A stretch of DNA of 62,043 nucleotides, taken from Synechococcus sp. AG-679-D13. Its GTDB lineage: Bacteria; Cyanobacteriota; Cyanobacteriia; PCC-6307; Cyanobiaceae. Position 1 is the stretch's first letter, and every line of letters begins with the position of its first letter. The stretch lies in the NCBI GenBank assembly GCA_003210735.1, contig QCUM01000011.1, forward strand, positions 1 to 62,043, written 5' to 3'. Made by a program: the position numbers and the translations under genes. Shown here in pieces: positions 33,928-42,412 of the stretch. The notes beneath the pieces were generated by a model. That model was given only the letters and a program-made list of their open reading frames with translations. It searched no databases and was not told where the DNA came from.

Positions 33928-35088
33928 ATGGATCTAATTTTTTCACAGCTGCTTGATGGCTTGAGTATTGGTGCTGTCCTACTACTTGCAGCTACAGGCT
34001 TAGCTATTGTTTTTGGCCTCATGGGTGTTATCAATCTTGCTCATGGTGAATTCATGATGATTGGTGCTTATGTCACCTTTGTTGTGCAAAATATTTTTAG
34101 GCCATTGGGTGGTTTTGCATTTGAGTCTTATTACATTATTGCTTTAATTGCATCATTTCTTGTAACTGCGATATTTGGTGTTGTTCTTGAAAAAACATTA
34201 ATTCGCCGTCTTTATGGGAGGCCTTTAGAAACATTGCTAGCAACCTGGGGAATTAGTTTGATCCTTATACAATTTGTCCGTAGTGTTTCTCTTGCAATGG
34301 TGATTGGCATTGCAGTCACTGCTTTGCTTGGTTGGGCTTTACAGAAATTCTTACCTTTGCCATTAAAACAGGCTTCTTTTGCTAGTTATCTAAAGGGGGT
34401 TCTTTGGACGGTAGCAGGTATTGTTGGTCTGATCGTTATCAGTACGACTGCATCTATAGGTAGATTTTTCTCTAATCCTTGGTTTGGTCCTCGAAATCTG
34501 GATGTAACTCCACCAAAATGGCTACAAGGAACTTGGGGATCTATTGCTGGAATCGAATTACCTGGCATTCGAATTTTTATCATCATATTATCTGCACTTT
34601 TAATTGCTGCAGTTGTTTGGTTCCTCACAAAAAGTGTGTGGGGTGTTCGGATTAGAGCCGTTACTCAAAATCGTGAAATGAGTAATTGTCTTGGCATACC
34701 TACAGATAGTGTAGACAGTATTACTTTTGGGATTGGTTCTGGATTAGCTGGTGTGGCTGGTTGTGCAATTACATTGCTGGGTTCTGTTGGTCCAAATCTT
34801 GGTGGTTCATACATAGTTTCATGTTTTATGGTAATTGTACTTGGCGGAGTTGGGAATTTATTAGGAACGATCATTGCATCGATGATGTTGGGCATAATTC
34901 AATCGATCATTGGATCAGGATCTTTGTTGATCGCTTTTCCAGATATGCCAAATTCACTTAGATCAGTCGTCGAATTCTTTGCCACAACAAGTATGTCTTA
35001 TGTGTTGGTATTTATCTTTATTATCGCTTTCCTTCAATTCAAGCCAACTGGAATGTTCCCACAGAAAGGACGTTCTGTAGAAGCTTAA
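33928..35088 (+). CDS. urtB: Urea ABC transporter permease UrtB
   Basis: 386 residues from ATG 33928 (MDLIFSQLLDGLSIGAVLLLA). The typical LAATGLAIVFGLMGVINLAHGEF and the later SGLAGVAGCAITLLGSVGPN belong to the LivH branch of branched-chain amino acid-type permeases. Several hydrophobic helices span the membrane. It forms the channel with UrtC. Confidence 0.94.
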   Translation: MDLIFSQLLDGLSIGAVLLLAATGLAIVFGLMGVINLAHGEFMMIGAYVTFVVQNIFRPLGGFAFESYYIIALIASFLVTAIFGVVLEKTLIRRLYGRPLETLLATWGISLILIQFVRSVSLAMVIGIAVTALLGWALQKFLPLPLKQASFASYLKGVLWTVAGIVGLIVISTTASIGRFFSNPWFGPRNLDVTPPKWLQGTWGSIAGIELPGIRIFIIILSALLIAAVVWFLTKSVWGVRIRAVTQNREMSNCLGIPTDSVDSITFGIGSGLAGVAGCAITLLGSVGPNLGGSYIVSCFMVIVLGGVGNLLGTIIASMMLGIIQSIIGSGSLLIAFPDMPNSLRSVVEFFATTSMSYVLVFIFIIAFLQFKPTGMFPQKGRSVEA

Positions 35089-35111
35089 CAACCCTCTTCA
35101 TCTTTTAATTT

Positions 35112-36260
35112 ATGAAACTCTTTAAACGTTTGGTTCCTTGGATTCTTCTGGCTTTCGCATTTTTTATCCTTCCTGCGATGGCCAATTCTGAATTGTTTGG
35201 GTTTTCACAATTTCGCCTAAACTTATTCGGTCGGTACTTCTCACTCGCATTTGTTGCACTCGGAGTAGATTTGATTTGGGGATATACTGGATTACTGAGC
35301 TTAGGGCAAGGAATATTTTTCTCGCTGGGTGGTTATGCAATTGCTATGCACCTTTTGTTAGTCACAAAAAATGACTTTACGACTGGGGCTAATGGACTTC
35401 CAAAGTTTTTCGAAAATTATGGTGTTGATAATCTGCCATTCTTCTGGGAGCCATTTTGGTCTTTCCCTGTATCCATAATAGCTGTATTTATAGTCCCGTC
35501 TGTAATCGCAGGATTTGTTGGATATTTAATCTTCAGGAATCGAATCAAGGGAGTCTATTTCTCAATTATTACACAAGCTTCATTGATGGTTTTTTATCAT
35601 TTTTTCAATGGTCAGCAGAAACTTGTTAATGGTACTAATGGGCTTAAAACAAGTACAACAGAGATTTTTGGACTTGTTGCGGGATCAGATGAAGCTCAAG
35701 TTTTGTTTTTTAGAATTACACTTATACTCTTGCCTTTTGCTTATTTGCTTTGTAAATATTTAACATCTGGCAGATTTGGGGATTCGTTGGTGGCAATTCG
35801 CGACGATGAGCCTCGCCTTCGTTTTTCAGGATTTAATCCAACTCCATTTAAGGTGATTGTTTTCGTTGTAGCCGGTGGACTTGCAGGTATTTCAGGTGCT
35901 TTATATACAGTCCAGTCAGGAATTGTATCACCACAATTTATGTCGATCTCTATGTCAATTGAAATGGTGATCTGGGTTGCTGTTGGTGGACGTGGAACCT
36001 TGGTTGGTCCAATTATCGGTGCTGTTTTGGTGAACTATTTGCGTAGTTTGGTGAGTGAAGCTCTTCCAGAGGCTTGGCTTTTTGTTCAAGGAGCTCTTTT
36101 CGTCTTTGTTGTAGTCCTAATGCCTGACGGCATTTACGGTTGGTTTACGAAGGGTGGTTTCACATCCATGCTTGCAGCTTTTGGAATTGCAAAAAAAACT
36201 GCTACCTATCCCAAATTAGATTTTGATGAATCTGTTCAAGAAGAGTCTTTTAAAGTCTGA
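35112..36260 (+). CDS. urtC: Urea ABC transporter permease UrtC
   Basis: 382 residues. LIWGYTGLLSLGQGIFFSLGGY and GLAGISGALYTVQSGIVSPQ-type segments mark the LivM branch. KGVYFSIITQASLMVFYHFF is another typical helix. It pairs with UrtB. It begins 23 bp after urtB, and urtD begins 37 bp after its stop. Confidence 0.94.
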   Translation: MKLFKRLVPWILLAFAFFILPAMANSELFGFSQFRLNLFGRYFSLAFVALGVDLIWGYTGLLSLGQGIFFSLGGYAIAMHLLLVTKNDFTTGANGLPKFFENYGVDNLPFFWEPFWSFPVSIIAVFIVPSVIAGFVGYLIFRNRIKGVYFSIITQASLMVFYHFFNGQQKLVNGTNGLKTSTTEIFGLVAGSDEAQVLFFRITLILLPFAYLLCKYLTSGRFGDSLVAIRDDEPRLRFSGFNPTPFKVIVFVVAGGLAGISGALYTVQSGIVSPQFMSISMSIEMVIWVAVGGRGTLVGPIIGAVLVNYLRSLVSEALPEAWLFVQGALFVFVVVLMPDGIYGWFTKGGFTSMLAAFGIAKKTATYPKLDFDESVQEESFKV

Positions 36261-36297
36261 ATTACCTTCTTAATGAATCTCTGATTCTCTATCACCC

Positions 36298-37047
36298 ATG
36301 CAAAACTCCATTCTTGATTTAGACCAGGTAAGCGTAAGCTTTGATGGCTTCTATGCTTTGACTGATCTTGATTTTAAGCTGTACCCCGGTGAGCTCAGAT
36401 CCATTATTGGCCCAAATGGTGCTGGTAAAACTACTTTTTTAGATGTCATAACAGGGAAAGTTAAGCCTACCAAGGGTAATGTCAAGTTGCGAGGTAAAAA
36501 TATTATCGGATTATCAGAACAAAAAATATCGAGAATGGGGGTTGGACGTAAATTCCAAACCCCAAGAGTCTTTGAAAATCTTACAGTTCAAAGAAATCTT
36601 GAATTGACGGCCTCTCCGACCAAGACTCCCTGGGCACTGCTAACGAAATCTCTCAGCGCAGTTGCAAGAGACGAGGTTTTTAAAATTATGGAATATGTAG
36701 GCTTAGCTCCTTATGCAAAGCTTCAGGCAGGCTCGCTCTCACATGGACAAAAACAATGGCTTGCAATTTCAATGTTGGTTGCTCAGTCTCCTGATATCAT
36801 CCTCTTAGATGAGCCTGTTGCAGGCTTGACTGATGATGAAACTTCTAAAACTGCCGACCTGATTAAATCTTTGGCTGGCGAACATACGGTTGTTGTTATT
36901 GAGCATGATATGGAATTTATTCGAGATCTTGGAGCCCCTGTGACTGTGTTGCATCAAGGTCAAAAACTGACTGAAGGTAGTTTAGAAGAGGTTAAACGTG
37001 ACCCTCGTGTTATTGAGGTTTATCTTGGGCAAACGGATGAGAATTAA
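36298..37047 (+). CDS. urtD: Urea ABC transporter ATPase UrtD
   Basis: 249 residues. Walker A is GPNGAGKTTFLD, the signature is LSHGQKQWL, Walker B is IILLDEPVAGL, and the switch His is in VVVIEHDMEF. This is the LivG-like member of the pair of ATPases that drive urea uptake. Confidence 0.96.
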   Translation: MQNSILDLDQVSVSFDGFYALTDLDFKLYPGELRSIIGPNGAGKTTFLDVITGKVKPTKGNVKLRGKNIIGLSEQKISRMGVGRKFQTPRVFENLTVQRNLELTASPTKTPWALLTKSLSAVARDEVFKIMEYVGLAPYAKLQAGSLSHGQKQWLAISMLVAQSPDIILLDEPVAGLTDDETSKTADLIKSLAGEHTVVVIEHDMEFIRDLGAPVTVLHQGQKLTEGSLEEVKRDPRVIEVYLGQTDEN

Positions 37048-37089
37048 ATTTGATTGATCGTATCCTCTCTTTCTTATTTGAGTTTTATT

Positions 37090-37845
37090 ATGCCTTCTTC
37101 CATCATGCAGCCCCAAGAATCGTATCCTTTGGCTAATGAATTTGTTCTCAAAGCTTCTGGTCTTAATGTTTATTATGGCGAAAGTCATATCCTGAGAAAT
37201 GTAGACCTGCAAATTCCAAAAGGGGAGATGGTTTGCTTAATTGGCAGGAATGGCGTTGGAAAGACTACTTTTCTTAAAACAATAATTGGACTGCTGCAAC
37301 AACGTTCTGGTTCTATATCTTATGAATCTAATGAGCTCTTGTCTCAACCTCCATACCAAAGAGCACGCCATGGAATTGGTTATGTTACTCAAGGTCGAGA
37401 TATTATTCCATTTCTTACTGTTCGTGAAAATCTTCTTTTAGGAATGGAAGCATTGCCAGGAGGAATGGCTAAGAATCGGCATATAGATTCTTTCGTCTAT
37501 GAACTATTCCCAATTCTGGAGCAGTTTTTGAATCGTAAGGGTGGTGATTTAAGTGGTGGCCAGCAACAGCAGTTAGCGATCGCACGTGCCTTGCTTGGTA
37601 AGCCCAAGCTCTTATTGTTGGATGAACCTACTGAGGGAATTCAGCCGTCAATTATCCTTGATATTGAACGAGCGGTTCAGAGAATTATCCAAGAGACTGG
37701 TATTAGTGTACTTCTTGTTGAGCAACATCTTCATTTTGTGAAGCAGTCGAGCTTTTATTACGCCATGCAGCGTGGTGGAATCGTTTCTAGTGGTCCGACT
37801 TCATCACTGTCTGATGCTGTTATTCAGGAGTTTTTGACTGTTTAA
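37090..37845 (+). CDS. urtE: Urea ABC transporter ATPase UrtE
   Basis: 251 residues from ATG 37090 (ATG 37105 is equally possible; the frame opens at 37054). LNVYYGESHILRNVDLQIPKGE is the UrtE N-terminus, Walker A is GRNGVGKTTFLK, the signature LSGGQQQQLAIAR and Walker B LLLLDEPTEGIQPS. It is the LivF-like ATPase and the last gene of the urt operon, followed by a terminator. Confidence 0.95.
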   Translation: MPSSIMQPQESYPLANEFVLKASGLNVYYGESHILRNVDLQIPKGEMVCLIGRNGVGKTTFLKTIIGLLQQRSGSISYESNELLSQPPYQRARHGIGYVTQGRDIIPFLTVRENLLLGMEALPGGMAKNRHIDSFVYELFPILEQFLNRKGGDLSGGQQQQLAIARALLGKPKLLLLDEPTEGIQPSIILDIERAVQRIIQETGISVLLVEQHLHFVKQSSFYYAMQRGGIVSSGPTSSLSDAVIQEFLTV

Positions 37846-37852
37846 TCAGCAT

Positions 37853-37899
37853 AAAAAAACCCCTTAAACCGAATCGTTTTTGGGGTAAAAGCATTTTTA
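37853..37899. terminator. Bidirectional terminator between urtE and fmdB
   Basis: CCCC-N2-AAAC pairs with GTTT-N2-GGGG around a 6-base loop. A runs precede it and T-rich sequence follows it, so it can stop urtE transcription on the plus strand and fmdB transcription on the minus strand. Confidence 0.65.
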
Positions 37900-37907
37900 G
37901 TTTTAAT

Positions 37908-38183
37908 TTAGCAACCTCTATTGAGCATCCATGGTCTGGTCGTGCTTTCCTGGAGCCTTGGTTTGTTAGAAGGTTCTCGATCTTTTCTAGTCACCAGTAC
38001 AGGATCTCTTCGTTCGGTCTTCAAACGCAATCCTCCACTTAGCAGCATGGGCGGATTGAAAAGGCGCTGCCCTTGGCTTCCGCATTCTGGGCATTCAGTG
38101 CTGGTGTCACGATCTGAGATCGATCTCCAAACTTCGTATGTCGGGCAATTGTTGCCTGTGCAGGCGAACTCGTAAACAGGCAT
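37908..38183 (-). CDS. fmdB: FmdB-type zinc ribbon protein
   Basis: 91 residues from ATG 38183 (MPVYEFACTGNNCPTYEVW). The Cys pairs C-x5-C and CPEC about 20 residues apart form the FmdB zinc ribbon. It is annotated as a putative regulator because FmdB neighbours formamidase genes, though its function is unproven. It lies directly downstream of fmdA on the minus strand, after a hairpin. Confidence 0.88.
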   Translation of the reverse strand: MPVYEFACTGNNCPTYEVWRSISDRDTSTECPECGSQGQRLFNPPMLLSGGLRLKTERRDPVLVTRKDREPSNKPRLQESTTRPWMLNRGC

Positions 38184-38196
38184 CGTCTTCAAGTGA

Positions 38197-38230
38197 GAAA
38201 AGAGAAAGGAGTCAAGATGATTGACTCCTT
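38197..38230 (-). terminator. Hairpin between fmdA and fmdB
   Basis: A perfect 10-bp stem AAGGAGTCAA / TTGACTCCTT with a 5-base loop. On the minus strand TTTCTCTTTTCTC follows, so it acts as a terminator or attenuator after fmdA. Confidence 0.65.
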
Positions 38231-38253
38231 GACTGATTTTTAGGCTTTTTAGC

Positions 38254-39459
38254 TCAACAGGGAAGTATATCTTGGTCGAAAATCGAAGTTGGCAAAGCTA
38301 ATGTACAGCACGCATTTGGAATATCGACAATACCGCTGATTCTTCCCTCAACAGGTGCACAACTTAAGAGCAAATAAGCTTGTTCTCCGGTGTAACCGAA
38401 TTTTTTCAGGTATTCAATGGTATTGAGACAGGCTCGCCGGTAAGCGATGTGTACATCCATGTAGTACTGCTTCCCTTCGAATTCATCAACAGAAATTCCT
38501 TCGAAAACAAGGTAGTCATTGTAATGAGGCTCAACGGGGCTTGTCTTGAACATAGGATTGATCATTCCATATTTGGCCATGCCACCCTTAATCAGCTCGA
38601 CATGTAGATCAAGATAGCCCGACATCTCAATTGCTCCACAGAAGGAGATTTCACCGTCACCCTGTGAGAAGTGGATGTCACCCATGGAAAGTTTTGCTCC
38701 CTCTACATAGACAGGGAAATAAATCCTTGTACCTTTGGTGAGATTTTTGATGTCGCAGTTGCCGCCGTGTTCACGGGGTGGAACGGTACGGGCAGCTTCG
38801 TTTGCGATGCGGTCGAAGTCGCCCGCTTTCACGTTGCCAAGAATGGCACTGTTGGGGTTGGGCAGAGCTGCGAGGACGGGCTCGCTACCTGACAATCCAG
38901 CGCCATAGGTACGGCGATCTGGTGCTGTTTTAACAAGTTCAGTCTCTCTGCGGTTCCACTCGTTAAGGAGCTCCATCGAGGGTGCACAACCAATCAGCCC
39001 TGGGTGGGTAATGCCTGCGAAACGTACGCCGGGTATATGACGTGATGTTGTGTAGATACCCTCTAGGTCCCAGATTGCTTTGGCTGCTTTTGGGAAATGA
39101 TCTGTCAGGAAACCACCGCCATTTTCTTTTGCAAAAATACCCGTGAAGCCCCATTCATCCCCCTGTAAGGCTCCTACCTCAAGGATGTCAACAACCAGGA
39201 TGTCACCAGGCTGGGCACCGTTCACCCAGATTGGACCACTAAGAACATGAACGACCTCGAGATTGACATCAGCAATGTCTTGTGGGTCGTCATTGTCTTT
39301 TATCTGACCATCAGTCCAATCTTTGCATTCGATGCGGAATATATCACCAGGATTAACGGATGCAACTGCTGGTATGTCGGGGTGCCACCTATTATGACCA
39401 GGCATTTCTTGCTGGTCCATAGATTTTGTGAGATCAACTTTGAAGAGCGTCTCTGGCAT
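38254..39459 (-). CDS. fmdA: Formamidase FmdA (acetamidase/formamidase family)
   Basis: 401 residues, starting MPETLFKVDLTKSMDQQEMP. GHNRWHPDIPAVASVNPGD, ADVNLEVVHVLSGPIWVNGAQPGD, FAGITHPGLIGCAPS and REHGGNCDIKNLTKG are typical family segments. It hydrolyses formamide to formate and ammonium, adding a nitrogen source to urea and nitrate. The gene is intact, unlike the AmiF-type formamidase upstream on the same strand. Confidence 0.95.
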   Translation of the reverse strand: MPETLFKVDLTKSMDQQEMPGHNRWHPDIPAVASVNPGDIFRIECKDWTDGQIKDNDDPQDIADVNLEVVHVLSGPIWVNGAQPGDILVVDILEVGALQGDEWGFTGIFAKENGGGFLTDHFPKAAKAIWDLEGIYTTSRHIPGVRFAGITHPGLIGCAPSMELLNEWNRRETELVKTAPDRRTYGAGLSGSEPVLAALPNPNSAILGNVKAGDFDRIANEAARTVPPREHGGNCDIKNLTKGTRIYFPVYVEGAKLSMGDIHFSQGDGEISFCGAIEMSGYLDLHVELIKGGMAKYGMINPMFKTSPVEPHYNDYLVFEGISVDEFEGKQYYMDVHIAYRRACLNTIEYLKKFGYTGEQAYLLLSCAPVEGRISGIVDIPNACCTLALPTSIFDQDILPC

Positions 39460-39514
39460 TAGTTAGACCTTTATGGCACAAAAATCATTCAATGCTCTGC
39501 ACAAGCATTAAGAA

Positions 39515-39528
39515 GTTATGGTTGATAC
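39515..39528 (-). promoter_or_regulatory. NtcA-like site upstream of fmdA
   Basis: On the plus strand it reads GTT-N8-TAC, one base off the NtcA consensus and the same variant as before urtA. It lies 56 bp upstream of the fmdA start codon. No clear TA-N3-T box is seen at 22 nt, so the call is tentative. Confidence 0.33.
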
Positions 39529-39605
39529 ACCTTGCGAACAAGGCTCCGTAGTCTTAAATAAAAAAGTATTAATCCCTACAAAAATAAGCCTCAGAAATCA
39601 AATGT

Positions 39606-39637
39606 CGCACCGAGCCAGCATCTGTTGGCTCGGTGCG
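39606..39637 (-). terminator. Strong hairpin after the amiF remnant
   Basis: CGCACCGAGCCA pairs with TGGCTCGGTGCG around an 8-base loop, a 12-bp perfect stem just downstream of the amiF stop. The following ACATTTGATTTC is only moderately T-rich, so it may terminate weakly or protect the mRNA end. Confidence 0.6.
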
Positions 39638-39646
39638 TACTAAAAT

Positions 39647-40684
39647 TTATACTGAGATTGTTTCAACAGGTTTCGCAGACGTTGTTCCATTTTTAGGCAT
39701 TGGTCCAAGCTTCACTCCGTCTGGATAGTATTTCCATCCGTCGCGTATGCGAATGCTGCTGTCCCATGGCAACTTGTATTCACCTTTAGCTAAGTCTTCA
39801 ACCCAGGTCAGGTAATTTTCCTTTTCACCACCAGGCTTGCCGACATAGGCACGACATCCTAGGTTAAAGATGTTATTTTCAAGGGCCCAATTTTCCCTTG
39901 CCTTGTCAACGAGCCGTGGGAATAATTCTGCGGTAACGATTTCCCAGGGGTTGCGGTGGCCTTGTTGGATAACATTGCCGTCGTAGTTGCAGACGGTACC
40001 TTCTCCGAAGTAGTAGAACACACCATCGTAACCGGCAAGGTTCACTGAAATGGTGTACATCAGATTTTGCCAGGCATTGGTGCGATTCGTCCAAATCCAC
40101 TGGTCATTGACTTGAGTCGAATAACCGGAAATTCTGATGTAGACGTTTGCTCCCTTGTAAGCAGCTTCTCTTGCCAGTTCTGGGAACATGCCGTCGTGGC
40201 AGATGCAGACTGCAAGCTTCGATCCCTTGGGACCATCACAGACTGGCATGCCGTAGTTGCCGGGTGACCAAGGTTCGATAGGCACCCATGGTTGAAGTTT
40301 GCGCGCTATTTCTCCATCTGAATTAATAATAGCCGTATTAAAGGGTGGTTTACTGGGGTCGTCATTGACCTCCATTAGGGAGAAAACACCCCATACATCA
40401 TTTTCTTTGCAGGCTTGTTTAAATCGACCAATCTCTGGGGAATCGATGGTCAGCAACATTTCATCATAGGTTCAGATTGCCGTGTTTAAGCCTTGAGTGG
40501 AGTACTCGGGCATCACGATCAGATCAGCTTCCGGATATCCGGCCTTGGTTGATGCAACTGCCTTGCAGATTTGATCAACCTGAGTCTGGATGTCTTCAGG
40601 ACCTTTAATCACTGGTACTGGGTACTGAATCATTGCAACCAGAAGGGATTCATCCCAAGAACTAACGCTTCCGGTACTAGCCAT
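39647..40684 (-). pseudogene. amiF: AmiF-type formamidase with a premature stop
   Basis: The frame is continuous for 345 codons apart from one TGA at 40474-40472. The first part ends PEYSTQGLNTAI, then TGA, then [15 protein letters not shown]. Family members have Trp at the stop position (TGG to TGA). The nitrilase-type triad is otherwise intact: Glu in VMPEYSTQ, Lys in [13 protein letters not shown] and Cys in [14 protein letters not shown]. The strong likeness to AmiF formamidases ([30 protein letters not shown]) favours that over AmiE. A sequencing error or very recent loss are both possible. A restart at ATG 40459 would lack the catalytic Glu. Confidence 0.9.
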
Positions 40685-40689
40685 AGGGC

Positions 40690-40708
40690 AATAATGAGAA
40701 TCATTTTC
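40690..40708 (-). promoter_or_regulatory. Fur-box-like operator before amiF remnant
   Basis: Compared with the 19-bp Fur consensus GATAATGATAATCATTATC, this stretch agrees at 16 positions by hand alignment. It sits 5 bp upstream of the amiF start codon, where it would block transcription start or ribosome binding. Fur control of amiF is known in Helicobacter pylori; in this organism it is an inference. Confidence 0.5.
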
Positions 40709-40793
40709 ATAGTGACGACTCGTTTTGCTAGGAGCTGTATCTCATGTTGCAGTTTCGCTTCTTTGTTTTCAGTTAAGTTGTTGTTGCTACGTT

Positions 40794-41273
40794 TTAGTCT
40801 TTGTTGTCACGAAAATCACCTTTCCTGCAAGCGTTTTGTGCAACTCGTTTTGCCCAGGCTGGTGCTTCTTCATGGCCTTTATTGATCTCGTCGCTATTGA
40901 ATTTTAGGAGTAGTTGCCAGTCAGTTTTCCCCCCTTGATCTCCTGGTAGTTCGTCTTTCTTAAGCCAACGACCATAAATGTTGTCGTAATCCGGCCAATT
41001 TGGTAGGTCGGGCATGCTGCACACAACATTGACTTCTGCTTTCTGTGTAGTCGGGCCATTGCTTGATATCTCTACACCGCCATCAAATAGGCCATTAGGC
41101 GTACCAGGCTTAAATGCCTTGGTCAGCGTTACGGTTATATCTTCGACAACGACAAGCACATCACCTGGCTTGGCTTTGTGAAGGCGTGTCTCTTCGGTTT
41201 GTGTTTGGCAGCCCTGGCATGTCACAGCGAGTGAAAGTGCCAGCCATGGCAGCAGGAATTTTTGTTTTGACAC
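40794..41273 (-). CDS. Lipoprotein of unknown function
   Basis: 159 residues from GTG 41273. FLLPWLALSLAVTCQGCQTQ is a signal peptide with a lipobox, so the mature protein is probably anchored in a membrane facing the periplasm. The rest includes GDVLVVVEDITVTLTKAF, NPWPDYDNIYGRW-like (LPNWPDYDNIYGRWLKKDE) and PAWAKRVAQNACRKGDF. No family is recognised. It lies 109 bp upstream of the amiF remnant on the same strand, in the AT-rich block. Confidence 0.75.
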   Translation of the reverse strand: MSKQKFLLPWLALSLAVTCQGCQTQTEETRLHKAKPGDVLVVVEDITVTLTKAFKPGTPNGLFDGGVEISSNGPTTQKAEVNVVCSMPDLPNWPDYDNIYGRWLKKDELPGDQGGKTDWQLLLKFNSDEINKGHEEAPAWAKRVAQNACRKGDFRDNKD

Positions 41274-41401
41274 TGCGGCTGTCGCTCCTTTGTTTCTTCT
41301 TTCTTTTTACACTGCCACTGAAATATTAAAAAAAGTGTTGTTTTTGATTTGTGTAGCCGTGTGAACGACGGCTTCTCTCTTCACGCTGTAAAAATTTGTC
41401 T

Positions 41402-41415
41402 GTAGCAACAGCTAC
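41402..41415. promoter_or_regulatory. NtcA-type palindrome before riboswitch copy 2
   Basis: GTAGC-N4-GCTAC, a perfect GTA-N8-TAC match, ends 4 nt before the riboswitch element, exactly as at copy 1. The central 4 bases are the reverse complement of copy 1. A TAAAAAT that could be a -10 box lies 6 nt upstream, so the palindrome overlaps the likely transcription start, which suggests repression by NtcA. Confidence 0.55.
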
Positions 41416-41419
41416 AGTG

Positions 41420-41470
41420 CGTTCACCCTGTTGAAGGGCGCATAACAACGAGCCATGGAACGGGGGCTCG
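41420..41470 (+). ncRNA. Glutamine-II (downstream-peptide) riboswitch candidate, copy 2
   Basis: CGTTCAC, then the small hairpin CCCT-N5-AGGG, then CGCATAAC, and a closing GGAACG that pairs with CGTTC. CGAGCC before GGAACG can pair with GGCTCG after it, followed by TCTTTT; this is either the pseudoknot of the aptamer or an alternative terminator hairpin. The start codon of the DUF4278-like gene is 18 nt downstream. The match with copy 1 in order, spacing and conserved bases strongly suggests a real RNA family. Confidence 0.7.
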
Positions 41471-41488
41471 TCTTTTGCTGTCGTCGCC

Positions 41489-41920
41489 ATGTCTGCTCTT
41501 ACTTTTCGCGGAGTCCGATACGAAAGTTCAGCGGGCTCGAGTCATTACGACCCGAGTCTCAAAAAGCTTGTTTATCGTAGATTTCCAAGAGGTGAGCGTC
41601 TAATTCGCTCTGACAAAACTGCCGCTCTCCTAAAACTTGACCCCTCAAGTGGTGAGGTTACGAGACTAGTCTACCGGGGAGTGCCTGTTCGGCACATTTC
41701 AGTTAGTAGGCTTGATAAGGCCCCAATCCAAGTTGGAGGATTCATTCGATCGCGGATGACTGCTGAACTTATCGGTATTAATCCTGTCGAATTCCTAAAA
41801 GCCTCAAGTACTTCAGTACGGATGGGGGGGATGATTCGCTCACGTACGACGGCAGAACTTTTGAATTTTGATTTCAGTCAAGGTGAGCGGCTTCGAGTCT
41901 ATCGAGGAGTAGTTTATTAA
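41489..41920 (+). CDS. DUF4278-related repeat protein, copy 2
   Basis: 143 residues. LTFRGVRYES at the N-terminus, LVYRGVPV in the middle and VYRGVVY at the end are DUF4278-type YRG motifs. Between them is a second repeat: ERLIRSDKTAALLKLDP, GGFIRSRMTAELIGINP and GGMIRSRTTAELLNFDF, three copies of an (I)RS-x2-TA-x-L helix. It is more than twice as long as copy 1. The shared leader with copy 1 suggests a nitrogen-status regulator; the partner protein is unknown. Confidence 0.72.
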   Translation: MSALTFRGVRYESSAGSSHYDPSLKKLVYRRFPRGERLIRSDKTAALLKLDPSSGEVTRLVYRGVPVRHISVSRLDKAPIQVGGFIRSRMTAELIGINPVEFLKASSTSVRMGGMIRSRTTAELLNFDFSQGERLRVYRGVVY

Positions 41921-41942
41921 TTGTTTTATATGAAAACTATAA

Positions 41943-42188
41943 TTAACTCGCTCGGACCGATTCTACTGAAGACTCGCTTTTGATAGCATACTCGCTTACG
42001 TCGGCACGCAGGTGAAGCATCTCCCCGGTAACTGACATCTTCCAGATCTCCAGTCGAGCCTCGGCCGGTGCCTCAAACCAGAACAATTCGGTGGGCATCA
42101 CAACTTTCTCTCGATAAAAATGGTGCTCTCCTATACATTTCAAAATGACCATGCGACTGCTGGCATTTCGATAAACACACTCGATCAT
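41943..42188 (-). CDS. DUF1830 family protein
   Basis: 81 residues starting MIECVYRNASSRMVILKCIG. The pattern C-x-YRN, then HFYREKVVMPTELFWFEAPAEARLEIW, matches DUF1830, a small cyanobacteria-specific family of unknown function (partial quote: VVMPTELFWFEAPAEA). Start ATG at 42188. It is convergent with the DUF4278 gene, 22 bp apart. Confidence 0.78.
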   Translation of the reverse strand: MIECVYRNASSRMVILKCIGEHHFYREKVVMPTELFWFEAPAEARLEIWKMSVTGEMLHLRADVSEYAIKSESSVESVRAS

Positions 42189-42412
42189 GGTTTCAAGATT
42201 TAAGCCTTGACAATGTCGCGCTGGTCAGGGTTTCCAAATGTCTGATTGGTGACGAAAATTCGGTGTCTTTAGATTTGGTTCAGACCGCTTGATACCAAAA
42301 CTCACGGTTGTGTAACGGCTGGAACATGCTCGATTGGATGAACGGTTCAGTCACAGTATTAACTTCGTGAGCATCAACCTGTTGCGATGCAATCGGTTGT
42401 TCACCTAAGGGG

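Noticed and set aside
40472..40474. TGA recoded as Trp or Sec
   Set aside because: The cyanase remnant has a TGA at a non-Trp position, many genes here end in TGA, and no SECIS-like hairpin was seen.
41402..41415. Classical NtcA activator site
   Set aside because: No -10 box occurs at about 22 nt downstream; it would fall inside the aptamer. Repressor or operator use fits better.
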